The notes under the pieces were generated by a model. The model was not told the DNA's origin, ran no database searches, and worked only from the letters and a program-made list of their open reading frames with translations. Shown here one piece after another: positions 1 through 5,809 of a DNA stretch of 6,439 nt. Each line of letters begins with the position of its first letter. Within the stretch, counting starts at the first letter, position 1. The translations under genes were made by a program, and so were the position numbers. The DNA is from Methanoregulaceae archaeon (lineage in GTDB: Archaea > Halobacteriota > Methanomicrobia > Methanomicrobiales > Methanospirillaceae): positions 2,241 to 8,679 of the forward strand of contig DUGU01000167.1 of assembly GCA_013331215.1 (NCBI GenBank), given 5' to 3'.

Positions 1-2
1 CG

Positions 3-652
3 CCATGCCGGGGGTGCTTTGCCCGCATCGCGAAGGGGGAGGAGAAGTGCCCGAACAGGGACGACGCCCCGGCGATCGATCAGAAGATGCGCGAGGCCGA
101 CGGCGTCATCTTCGCGTCGCCCGTCTACGGCATGAACATCTCGGGCCTCTTCAAACTCTTCGTCGACCGGTCCTGTTACATCTTCCACCGCACGCGGTTC
201 TTCGACAAGAAGGCGCTCCTGCTCACGACCGCCGGTGCCCTCGGGGTCAAGGAGGTCCTGTCCTACCTGGCTCTCGTGGCGCAGGTCCGGGCTTCGAGGT
301 CGCGGGCCGGACAGGGCTGATCGTCCCGCCGGGGCCGATCCCCGAGTACAGGAAAGAGGAGAACGAACGGAAACTCGCGGCGGCGGCCGACTCGTTCTAC
401 CGCGCCCTCTCGTCGGGCCGCCGGAGGAGCCCGGGGCTGAAGGATGTCGTCATCTTCCACGGCCAGCGAGGGTCGTTCGGGGAACTCGAACAGGCGGCCC
501 CGGTCGATTTCCGGTACTGGAAGGAGAAGGGCTGGCTCGAGCCCGGCTGCCGGTACTACGTCGACGTCCCCGTCAACCCGGTTTATTCCGCCATCGGCCG
601 GGTCGTGGAGCGACAGGGGCGGCGACAGATCCGGAAAGACACCGCGCCGTGA
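3..652 (+). pseudogene. Flavodoxin-fold (NADPH-dependent FMN reductase / iron-sulfur flavoprotein-like) protein, 5'-truncated and frameshifted
   Basis: The gene enters from the left edge in frame 3, so roughly the first 25 residues (the FMN phosphate loop) lie outside the window. Visible parts are a cysteine cluster (Cys codons at 6-8, 15-17 and 48-50), then a segment ending in ASPVYGMNISGLFKLFVDR, the flavin-binding core typical of this family. The frame 3 reading is lost after the Gln codon at 282-284. Frame 2 then continues with a family-like C-terminus (DFRYWKEKGW, YYVDVPVNP, RRQIRKD) to TGA at 650-652. One missing G near 285 would restore a single protein of about 215 visible residues. 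Family members use FMN, and often a 4Fe-4S cluster, in cytoplasmic electron transfer. Here the position where I expect the third cluster cysteine (24-26) reads Arg. It is either a decaying gene or an assembly error. The family call is fairly secure; the substrate is unknown. Confidence 0.75.
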
Positions 653-726
653 GGGCCGGGCCCGCGAGGGCGATCGACCGTCCGGCCGCGTCACCGCGAC
701 GATCGTCCCGGCCGATGCGGGGGGTC

Positions 727-1876
727 TCAGGCCGCCGCTCGGAGCGCCCCGGCGAGCGAGAGGGAAGCCGGCGCCGACCGCCTCGCCGGCATGGTTCGCG
801 TTCATCGCGACATAGATCCCGGGCCCCTCGAGGTAGTAGGCGAAGGTCGGGGACCCGGGGTACTCGCCGGTGTGGCCGGCCAAGGTCAGGTTGATCGATG
901 GGTCGAACTGCCGGCCGTACCCGAATCCGTAGCGGGCCCAGCCGTCCCCCGGTGCCTCGAAGACGACCGGCCCGTCCTCGAGTGGAGAGACGAGCGTCGG
1001 CGAGACCACGCGCCCCCGCGGACGGCCCGGTGGAATCGGTTCAGATCCTCGACCGTGGTCACGAGGCTCCCCGCGCCCTGGTCCCAGTCCATGTACATGT
1101 ACGAGTAGTTGACGCGAACACCCGGGTCGGGCACGTTGTCCTCCTCGATCATACGCGGCGCGGGAAGGACCGGCCCGGAGGGGACCGAGGTGTTCCGGAG
1201 ATCGGCCGGGGCGAAGACCTCCCCCTCCATGAACGTGCGGAAGTCCGTGCCCGAGACCTGTTCGATCACGAGGGAGAGAAGGTGGAAGTTCGCGTCCGAG
1301 CAGGTGTAGTTCGCTCCCGGCGGGTAGAAGGGCGACCGGTTCAACGCGTCGTCGATCGAGAAGCGGACCGGGACCGGCACGTCCGGGTGCGCCATCTGGG
1401 CCCGCAGGACCGTGCCGTCCTCGTCGTCGTTCGCAATCCCGCTCCGGTGCTGGAGCACCTGACGGATCGTGATCCGGTCTCCGTTCGGGACGCGGCGCCC
1501 GAGATCGGCGGGCAGTCTCGAGGCGATGGTGTTGTCGAGGGAGAGACGGCCCTGATCGACCAGGCGGAGGATCCCGATCGCGGTGAAGAACTTCGAGACC
1601 GAGGCCATCCGGAAGTGGAGGTCGGCGTCACCGGCACCGTCGAGTTGTACGAGAGCGTCCCAGAGACGCCGCGCCAGGTCCAGTTCGGGGCCCGGACCTC
1701 GACCACGGCTCCGGGCGCAGTCCCGTTTGCGGTCATGGAGTCGAGTATGCCCTGGAGCTCGGCGGCCAGCCCTGCCGGAGGCGGACCGGTGGCAGGCGAT
1801 GCGGGGGCGACCGCAACCGGTCCGGTCGTGCAGCCTGCGGCGAGCAGGGCGACGAGAAACCCTGTGAGAACCTCAT
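727..1876 (-). pseudogene. Beta-lactamase-family serine hydrolase, putative lipoprotein, broken by frameshifts
   Basis: Three minus-strand frames join into one protein of about 380 residues, normal for this penicillin-binding / class C-like family. The N-terminus has a short hydrophobic stretch ending LVALLAAGC, a lipobox-like site (Cys codon 1832-1830), then a Pro/Ala-rich linker. Next come APGAVVEVRAP and, after a frame change near 1622, the nucleophile motif SVSK (Ser codon 1602-1600, Lys codon 1593-1591). The YxN region reads Cys-Ser-Asp (1302-1294), so the usual Tyr is absent. A second frame change at the G run 1017-1013 leads to the HTG motif (874-866), equivalent to KTG. The most plausible stop is TGA at 729-727, which needs one more shift around 740-775. 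Both firm shifts are repaired by adding one G on the coding strand. The product would be an extracytoplasmic, membrane-anchored hydrolase of unknown substrate. It converges on the flavoprotein gene and diverges from the heme operon. The start is uncertain: ATG 1876 (needs one extra base) or in-frame TTG 1898. Confidence 0.75.
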
Positions 1877-1898
1877 AGAAATGCGTGAACAGGGTCAA

Positions 1899-1905
1899 CC
1901 ATAAA
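1899..1905 (-). promoter_or_regulatory. TATA-like element for the serine hydrolase gene
   Basis: On the minus strand the sequence reads TTTATGG, in an AT-richer patch of an otherwise GC-rich region. Its centre is about 26 bases upstream of the ATG at 1876-1874, the spacing expected between an archaeal TATA box and a leaderless start. No GGAG-type ribosome binding site precedes this ATG, which agrees with a leaderless message. The match to a TATA consensus is modest and the assignment is inference. Confidence 0.35.
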
Positions 1906-1942
1906 CATGGCGATTGGTTCTTCGCCGGACGTTCCTCGCCGG

Positions 1943-1964
1943 GCCCGGGAGGATCGACCCGGGC
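1943..1964. repeat. GC-rich inverted repeat (stem-loop or operator)
   Basis: GCCCGGG at 1943-1949 and CCCGGGC at 1958-1964 form a perfect 7-base stem around an 8-base loop. It lies in the divergent gap between the serine hydrolase and the heme operon, upstream of both predicted promoters. No T-run follows, so it is unlikely to be a terminator. It could be a regulator site or chance in GC-rich DNA. Confidence 0.3.
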
Positions 1965-2060
1965 AAACTTAGGCCGGGGCTGCGATATGAAACCTTGGCA
2001 TGGATGCGCAGCGTCCTCTCCCCCAAGGTGCCGGACCATGCCCGAGCATCTCTCCGCAGC

Positions 2061-2083
2061 CGAAACCTTTTTGCATATCTATC
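2061..2083 (+). promoter_or_regulatory. Archaeal-type BRE/TATA promoter, best candidate upstream of the heme operon
   Basis: CGAAACC (2061-2067) resembles a TFB recognition element and runs directly into TTTTTGCATATCTATC (2068-2083), the most AT-rich stretch of the divergent gap. A start site about 26 bases from the centre of the T-run falls at or near 2098-2100, exactly where an ATG lies (2099-2101). The promoter could serve a leaderless short gene there. If transcription reads through, it could also serve ahbDABC with a leader of about 460 bases. I see no equally good TATA site closer to ahbD. Confidence 0.45.
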
Positions 2084-2098
2084 TCCCGTAGGGTCATC

Positions 2099-2479
2099 AT
2101 GACGGGGAGCGATGAGGGGCGACAGGCCGGAGAGTGACGATCGAGCGGGATCTCGCCCTCGTCGTTCTCGTGCCCTGCGCCGTCCTCTCTGTCGCGTTCC
2201 CGCCGGTAATCGTGATCGACGCGGCCGGACGATTACCCGTTCCCGAATTCTCGACCGCGGGAGCCCTCCTCTTCCCGAAGGTGGAGGTCTCATCGGGCCG
2301 GCCCCCGGTTCGATCGCATGCCGCAGGACCCGGAAAGGCTTGCTCCGGGATACCTGTACTCCGCCATCATCACCTCCCTCTTTCCGCCCGGCGGCCGGGT
2401 AGCGACGCCTCCCGCATCGAGTCCGATCAGGAAGGTCGTTGTGAGGGGGGTCCTGAACGCGGGCACGCGTGCGGGGTGA
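2099..2479 (+). other. Unrecognised coding-like stretch with one hydrophobic segment, possibly a broken small membrane-protein gene
   Basis: This explains part of the 680-base gap. ATG at 2099 opens a 12-codon ORF ending at TGA 2135-2137, which overlaps a GTG (2134) in another frame. That GTG frame begins with a hydrophobic stretch (LALVVLVPCAVLSVAFPP) and keeps a GC-rich third codon position, like the real genes, up to about 2290. A further ORF, ATG 2318 to TGA 2477-2479 (53 residues, including APGYLYSAIITSLFPPGG), has a similar bias in the ATG 2099 frame. The three pieces may be one small gene broken by two frame changes, or unrelated short ORFs. I recognise no family and assign no function. 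The GTG frame formally runs on to 2586 and overlaps ahbD, but its later part does not look coding. Confidence 0.25.
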
Positions 2480-2481
2480 TG

Positions 2482-2493
2482 GATGCTCGCATC
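2482..2493. repeat. Short inverted repeat upstream of ahbD
   Basis: GATGC (2482-2486) and GCATC (2489-2493) are perfect reverse complements separated by TC. Extra GATG/CATC copies flank them on both sides (2478-2481 and 2492-2496). The site is 65-75 bases before the ahbD start and could be an operator, but a 5-base arm is weak evidence. Confidence 0.2.
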
Positions 2494-2547
2494 ATCCGAG
2501 GCGGCCGAAGGCCGACCGGGCGGGAAGCGACGCGGGCGGAGAAGACT

Positions 2548-2553
2548 GGAGAG
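2548..2553 (+). promoter_or_regulatory. Ribosome binding site that decides the ahbD start
   Basis: GGAGAG at 2548-2553, with the GGAG core ending six bases before ATG 2558, favours that ATG. The alternatives are a longer start at 2483, which would add 25 Arg/Gly-rich residues with no family counterpart, and a later ATG at 2570, which has no such site. Confidence 0.65.
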
Positions 2554-2557
2554 AGGG

Positions 2558-3673
2558 ATGGAAACCCTGATGAAAGGACGAAATGAACGGGACACGGCAC
2601 TCGTCCCAGCGCCACGGATCGTCTCGTGGAATGTCACGGCCCGGTGCCCGCTGCGCTGCGGCCACTGTTATATCGACGCCGACGAAGAGCCGGACGACCG
2701 CGAGCTGAGGACCGGGCAGGGGAAGGCCCTGATCGATCAGCTGGCAGCCGTTGGTCGGCCGGTGCTCATCCTGAGCGGGGGCGAGCCGCTCCTGCGCCCC
2801 GATATCTACGACCTCGCGCGGTACGCGACCGATGCCGGCCTCCCGGTGGCGATGGGCACCGGCGGCACGCTCGTGACCGACGATGTGGCCGCCCGGCTCG
2901 CCCGGGCAGGGGTCAGGAAGGTGGCCGTCAGCCTCGACTCGGTAAACCCGGCCCTGCACGATATGCTCCGCGGTGTCCCGGGGACCTGGGTACGGGCAGT
3001 GGCCGGAATCGAGGCGCTCCGGCGTCGGGGCATCGACGTCCAGCTCAATACCACGATCGGCCTGTGGAACATGGAGGAGCTGGACTCGATCGTCGACTTC
3101 GGCATGGCTCGAGGTATCCGGGACTACCAGTGTTTCTTCCTGGTCCCGACCGGTCGCGCGCAGGCCCTCGGAGACCTCTCTCCACGTGCGTACGAGTCGA
3201 CGATCGAGCACCTCCTCCTGGCCGGGCGGCGCCCGGGCATACATCTCCGCCCGACCTGCGCGCCGCAGTTCGTGAGAATCGCATCGGACATGGGGCTCGA
3301 GACGGCCCCGTGGGGGCGCGGCTGCCTCGCGGGCATCTCCTACTGCCGCATCGACCCGACCGGCGCGGTGACCCCGTGCCCCTATCTCCCTCTTTCCCTC
3401 GGGAATGTCCTTGAGCAGCCTTTCGCGGAGATCTGGTACGGCTCGCCCGTTCTCGCCGCTCTCCGGGATCCCGACGCCCTCGGCGGTCGGTGCGGACGGT
3501 GCGAATTCCGTGCCTCGTGCGGGGGGTGCCGCGCCCGGGCGTTCGGGGCCGCCCGGCCGGGAAGAGGATGCGGGATCCGGAGCGCTGCCTCCGCTGGCCC
3601 GGGGACCTATCTGGGCGAGGACCCCGGGTGTGCGTACGAGCCGGGAGCCCCCGTGGCCCGGGTGATGCCATGA
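2558..3673 (+). CDS. ahbD: AhbD, radical SAM heme b synthase (Fe-coproporphyrin III decarboxylase)
   Basis: 371 residues. AhbD performs the last step of siroheme-dependent heme synthesis, the oxidative decarboxylation of two propionate side chains of Fe-coproporphyrin III to vinyls, giving heme b in the cytoplasm. The radical SAM site is CX3CX2C (C30, C34, C37) in NVTARCPLRCGHCY, followed by GGEP at 74-77. Family-specific signatures are FFLVPTGRA, LRPTCAPQF (C234) and the cysteine-rich C-terminus: C256, C263, C274, then C312, C315, C321 and C324 in CGRC...CGGCRARA, ending TYLGEDPGC (C358). These should hold an auxiliary 4Fe-4S cluster or clusters. Between CRARA and TYLGEDP there are about 16 more residues than I expect. 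The stretch GTGGT at about 100 replaces the more usual S-x-NGT. It is the first gene of a four-gene unit and overlaps ahbA by ATGA. AhbD rather than AhbC is chosen because of the TCAP and CRARA signatures and because the fourth gene fits AhbC. Confidence 0.88.
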   Translation: METLMKGRNERDTALVPAPRIVSWNVTARCPLRCGHCYIDADEEPDDRELRTGQGKALIDQLAAVGRPVLILSGGEPLLRPDIYDLARYATDAGLPVAMGTGGTLVTDDVAARLARAGVRKVAVSLDSVNPALHDMLRGVPGTWVRAVAGIEALRRRGIDVQLNTTIGLWNMEELDSIVDFGMARGIRDYQCFFLVPTGRAQALGDLSPRAYESTIEHLLLAGRRPGIHLRPTCAPQFVRIASDMGLETAPWGRGCLAGISYCRIDPTGAVTPCPYLPLSLGNVLEQPFAEIWYGSPVLAALRDPDALGGRCGRCEFRASCGGCRARAFGAARPGRGCGIRSAASAGPGTYLGEDPGCAYEPGAPVARVMP

Positions 3674-4173
3674 CGCCGATCGTCGAGCTGGACCGCACGG
3701 ATCGGCTGCTGCTGCAGCACCTCCAGGACGCCTTCCCGCTGACCCGAAAGCCCTGGTGGGCCATAGGAGAGAAGCTCGGCATCCCCGAGGAGGAGGTACT
3801 GGGCCGGGTGCAGCGACTGGCCCGCGAGGGCGTGGTCCGGAGCATCGGCACCGTCGTCGAGGCCCAACGGGTCGGGTTGAACGCCTCTACCCTCGTCGCG
3901 CTGCGCGTCCCCGAGTCCCGGCTCCTCGAGGTGGCCGGCATGATTCGAGAGCATCCCGGCGTCTCCCACTGTTACGAGCGGGACCACGCGTTCAACCTCT
4001 GGTTCACCCTCTCGATGCCGGACGAGACGAGCATGGCCCGCGAGATACGCCGGCTCCTCGCACGGTCCCGGCTACCGTCGGAGGAGATGCTGAACCTGCC
4101 CGTACTCCGGCGCTTCAAGGTGGATGTCCGTTATCGATTCGCGGACCGGGAGGACGGGGGCGGTCGGGCATGA
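3670..4173 (+). CDS. ahbA: AhbA, siroheme decarboxylase subunit (Lrp/AsnC-type fold)
   Basis: 167 residues. With AhbB it decarboxylates the C12 and C18 acetate groups of siroheme, giving 12,18-didecarboxysiroheme. The first 60 or so residues form a winged-helix-like domain of the Lrp/AsnC type (LDRTDRLLLQHLQDAFPL at 7-24, then IGEKLGIPEEEV at 32-43). Residues 70-157 form the ligand-binding domain, with the family signature SHCYERDHAFNLWFTL at 99-114 and NLPVLRRFKVDVRYRF at 142-157. The RDHxxNxWFTL and LNLP...FK features fit AhbA rather than AhbB. The decarboxylase role means it need not bind DNA, although a heme-sensing role has been discussed for this family. Its ATG overlaps the ahbD stop (ATGA), with a weak GGTGA just upstream, so translation is probably coupled. 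The related heme d1 proteins NirD/L/G/H are the alternative, but the neighbouring AhbC and AhbD argue for heme b. Confidence 0.88.
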   Translation: MTPIVELDRTDRLLLQHLQDAFPLTRKPWWAIGEKLGIPEEEVLGRVQRLAREGVVRSIGTVVEAQRVGLNASTLVALRVPESRLLEVAGMIREHPGVSHCYERDHAFNLWFTLSMPDETSMAREIRRLLARSRLPSEEMLNLPVLRRFKVDVRYRFADREDGGGRA

Positions 4174-4670
4174 GGCCCCTGTCGTGGGCGGTCCTCCGGC
4201 AGCTCCAGGACGGTGTACCGATCGTGGACGAACCCTTCCGCGAGATCGCACGAAAGCTCGGCGTATCGGAGGAGGAGGTATTCGCCTGCCTCGAGTCCCT
4301 GCAGGCCGAGGGTGTCGTCCGCCGGTTCGGCGCCCGTATCGACCAGCGGCGGGTGGGGATCACCGTGAACGCCATGGTCGCCTGGCGCGTGGCCCCGGAC
4401 CTGGTCGAGACGGTCGGGCGCGCCATGGCCGCGCATCCGGAGGTTACGCATTGTTATGAACGGGGGATAGTCGCGGGACAATGGGAATACAATCTCTTCA
4501 CGGTCCTGCATCAGCCCGACCACCGGTCGCTATGGCGCCATCTCTCCGCGCTGTCGGCCGAGAGTGGGATTGACGACTTCGTGGTCCTGGTCAGCGGGCG
4601 CGAGTTCAAGCGGGTCCCCGCGGCACGCATCCTCCCGGTTGCCGTACCGGGATCGAGGTCCGGCCCATGA
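4170..4670 (+). CDS. ahbB: AhbB, siroheme decarboxylase subunit (Lrp/AsnC-type fold)
   Basis: 166 residues, paralogous to AhbA and its expected partner in a heteromeric siroheme decarboxylase. It has the same two-part build: a helix-turn-helix-like region (AVLRQLQDGVPI at 7-18, IARKLGVSEEEV at 26-37, EGVVRRFGARID at 47-58) and a ligand-binding domain with VNAMVAWRVAPD (66-77), THCYER (93-98) and WEYNLFTVLH (105-114). The VNAMVAW and W-x-YNLF motifs mark AhbB. The conserved His and Tyr around HCYER are candidates for substrate contacts, as in AhbA. The ATG overlaps the ahbA stop (ATGA). A GGGAGGA lies 16 bases upstream, too far to be a good ribosome binding site, so expression probably depends on coupling. 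The start is firm because the N-terminus aligns with AhbA residue for residue. Confidence 0.88.
   Translation: MRPLSWAVLRQLQDGVPIVDEPFREIARKLGVSEEEVFACLESLQAEGVVRRFGARIDQRRVGITVNAMVAWRVAPDLVETVGRAMAAHPEVTHCYERGIVAGQWEYNLFTVLHQPDHRSLWRHLSALSAESGIDDFVVLVSGREFKRVPAARILPVAVPGSRSGP
4655..4659 (+). promoter_or_regulatory. Ribosome binding site of ahbC inside ahbB
   Basis: GAGGT sits seven bases before the ahbC ATG at 4667, inside the last codons of ahbB. It supports this start and suggests ahbC can recruit ribosomes directly as well as by coupling. Confidence 0.5.
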
Positions 4671-5809
4671 TCCGGATCAGCCGGCTTGTGCACGGCCGGG
4701 AGCCCGTGAGCCGGGCCATCTCCGGCACCGGACACGGGAACGGCGGCCCGGTCGTCTTCTGGAACGTCACGGCCCGCTGCAACCTCCGGTGCGTGCACTG
4801 TTATCTCGGCGCAGGCCCGGACGCCCCGGCGGCCGGCGAGTTGACGACATCCGAGGCCCTCGGGCTCGTCGACGAGTTCGCGGCGGTTCGGGCACCCGTC
4901 GTCCTCTTCAGTGGCGGCGAGCCCCTGCTCAGGGGGGACCTCGGGGTGCTCGCGGCCCGCGCCCGGGCCCGTGGCCTTGCCACCGCCCTGAGCACCAACG
5001 GCACCCTCATCACGGCGGGCGTGGCCGGCTGGCTGGCCGAAGCCGGGTTCGAGTACGTCGGCATCTCTCTCGACGGTGCGTCGGCGCAGACCCACGACGC
5101 CCTCCGCGGCATGTCGGGAAGCTTCGGGCGGGCCGTGGAGGGCATGCGGCACTGCGTCGCGGCAGGGGTCCGCTGCGGTCTGCGCGTCACCGTCACACGC
5201 GACAACGCCGCGGAAATTCCGGGTCTCCTTCGACTTGCCCGGGAGACCGGTATCCAGCGGTTCTGCCTGTACTGGCTCGTCCCGAGCGGCCGGGGGCGGG
5301 AGGCAGCGGCGACGAGGCAGGTCGGCCCAGCAGAGATCCGCCGCATCCTCGACCTCCTCTACCGGACGGCGCGGGAGACCGCTCCCGAGGAGATGGAGAT
5401 CCTGACCGTCGACGCACCTCAGGACGCGGTCTTCGTCCTCGAACGGCTGCGTCGAGACGACCCCGCTCGGTACGGCGAGGCGACCCGGGACGTCCGAGCC
5501 AGCGCCGCCTGCAGCGCGGGCGACCGGGTGGTGAACATCGACCCCCGGGGGCGGGTCTACCCCTGCCAGTTCGCCCAGCAGCCGGCGTTCGAGATCGGGA
5601 ACGTCCGTACGCGGCCGTTCCGCGAGCTCTGGAACGATCCGGACAACCCCGTGCTGACCCGTTTCCGGTTGGCACGCAGGACCGAGGGCGGCCGCTGCGG
5701 TGCATGTGCCTCACGTGACCTCTGTGGAGCCGGGTGCATGGTCAGGGGCCTGGCCGGCGAAGGCGGCCTGTCTCCAGGAGATCCCTTCTGCTCCGGGCCG
5801 GAGTTCTGA
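4667..5809 (+). CDS. ahbC: AhbC, radical SAM 12,18-didecarboxysiroheme deacetylase (Fe-coproporphyrin III synthase)
   Basis: 380 residues. AhbC removes the two acetate side chains at C2 and C7 of 12,18-didecarboxysiroheme, giving Fe-coproporphyrin III for AhbD. The N-terminus MIRISRL, then GGPVVFWNVTARCNLRCVHCY with CX3CX2C at C38, C42 and C45, GGEP at 83-86, STNGTLIT, YVGISLDG and EILTVDAPQDAV match the AhbC/NirJ group. The C-terminus is a full SPASM pattern: C282-x12-G-x4-C300, then C344-x2-C347-x5-C353-x3-C357, then C375. This predicts two auxiliary 4Fe-4S clusters beside the SAM cluster. The ATG overlaps the ahbB stop (ATGA) and has a GAGGT site. It is the last gene of the unit; about 390 bases without a clear gene follow, with no obvious T-run terminator. 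NirJ (heme d1 synthesis) is the main alternative, but no other nir gene is present and AhbD is. Confidence 0.87.
   Translation: MIRISRLVHGREPVSRAISGTGHGNGGPVVFWNVTARCNLRCVHCYLGAGPDAPAAGELTTSEALGLVDEFAAVRAPVVLFSGGEPLLRGDLGVLAARARARGLATALSTNGTLITAGVAGWLAEAGFEYVGISLDGASAQTHDALRGMSGSFGRAVEGMRHCVAAGVRCGLRVTVTRDNAAEIPGLLRLARETGIQRFCLYWLVPSGRGREAAATRQVGPAEIRRILDLLYRTARETAPEEMEILTVDAPQDAVFVLERLRRDDPARYGEATRDVRASAACSAGDRVVNIDPRGRVYPCQFAQQPAFEIGNVRTRPFRELWNDPDNPVLTRFRLARRTEGGRCGACASRDLCGAGCMVRGLAGEGGLSPGDPFCSGPEF

Noticed and set aside
279..290. Programmed frameshift in the flavoprotein gene
   Set aside because: There is no slippery heptamer or clear stimulatory structure, and the neighbouring gene shows similar unprogrammed indels.
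898..1878. Long plus-strand open frame of 326 residues
   Set aside because: It lies opposite the serine hydrolase, is Arg/Pro-rich and has no motif. Antisense open frames are common in GC-rich genes.
2134..2290. Start of a DUF1616-like archaeal membrane protein
   Set aside because: The opening hydrophobic segment and FP-rich part are vaguely similar, but the expected conserved motif after the first helix is absent and the stretch is far too short.
2483..2557. Longer ahbD start adding 25 residues
   Set aside because: The extension is Arg/Gly-rich with no AhbD counterpart, and a GGAG site points to ATG 2558.
3045..3941. Long minus-strand open frame of 298 residues over ahbD/ahbA
   Set aside because: It is a shadow of two well-supported genes, with Ser/Arg/Pro-rich composition and no recognisable domain.
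3780..4290. Repeated GAGGAGGAGGTA-type sequence in ahbA and ahbB
   Set aside because: Both copies encode the EEEV turn of the two paralogous proteins, so this is shared ancestry and not a mobile or regulatory repeat.
3756..4670. A 304-residue plus-strand frame that could look like an AhbA-AhbB fusion
   Set aside because: Its first 130 or so residues are an out-of-frame reading of ahbA. Only the ahbB part is real, and it has its own start at 4170 overlapping the ahbA stop.
2558..5809. Heme d1 (nirJ, nirDLGH) operon or a peptide-modifying radical SAM system
   Set aside because: The TCAP and CRARA signatures identify AhbD, both small genes fit AhbA/AhbB, and there is no precursor peptide or other nir gene beside them.
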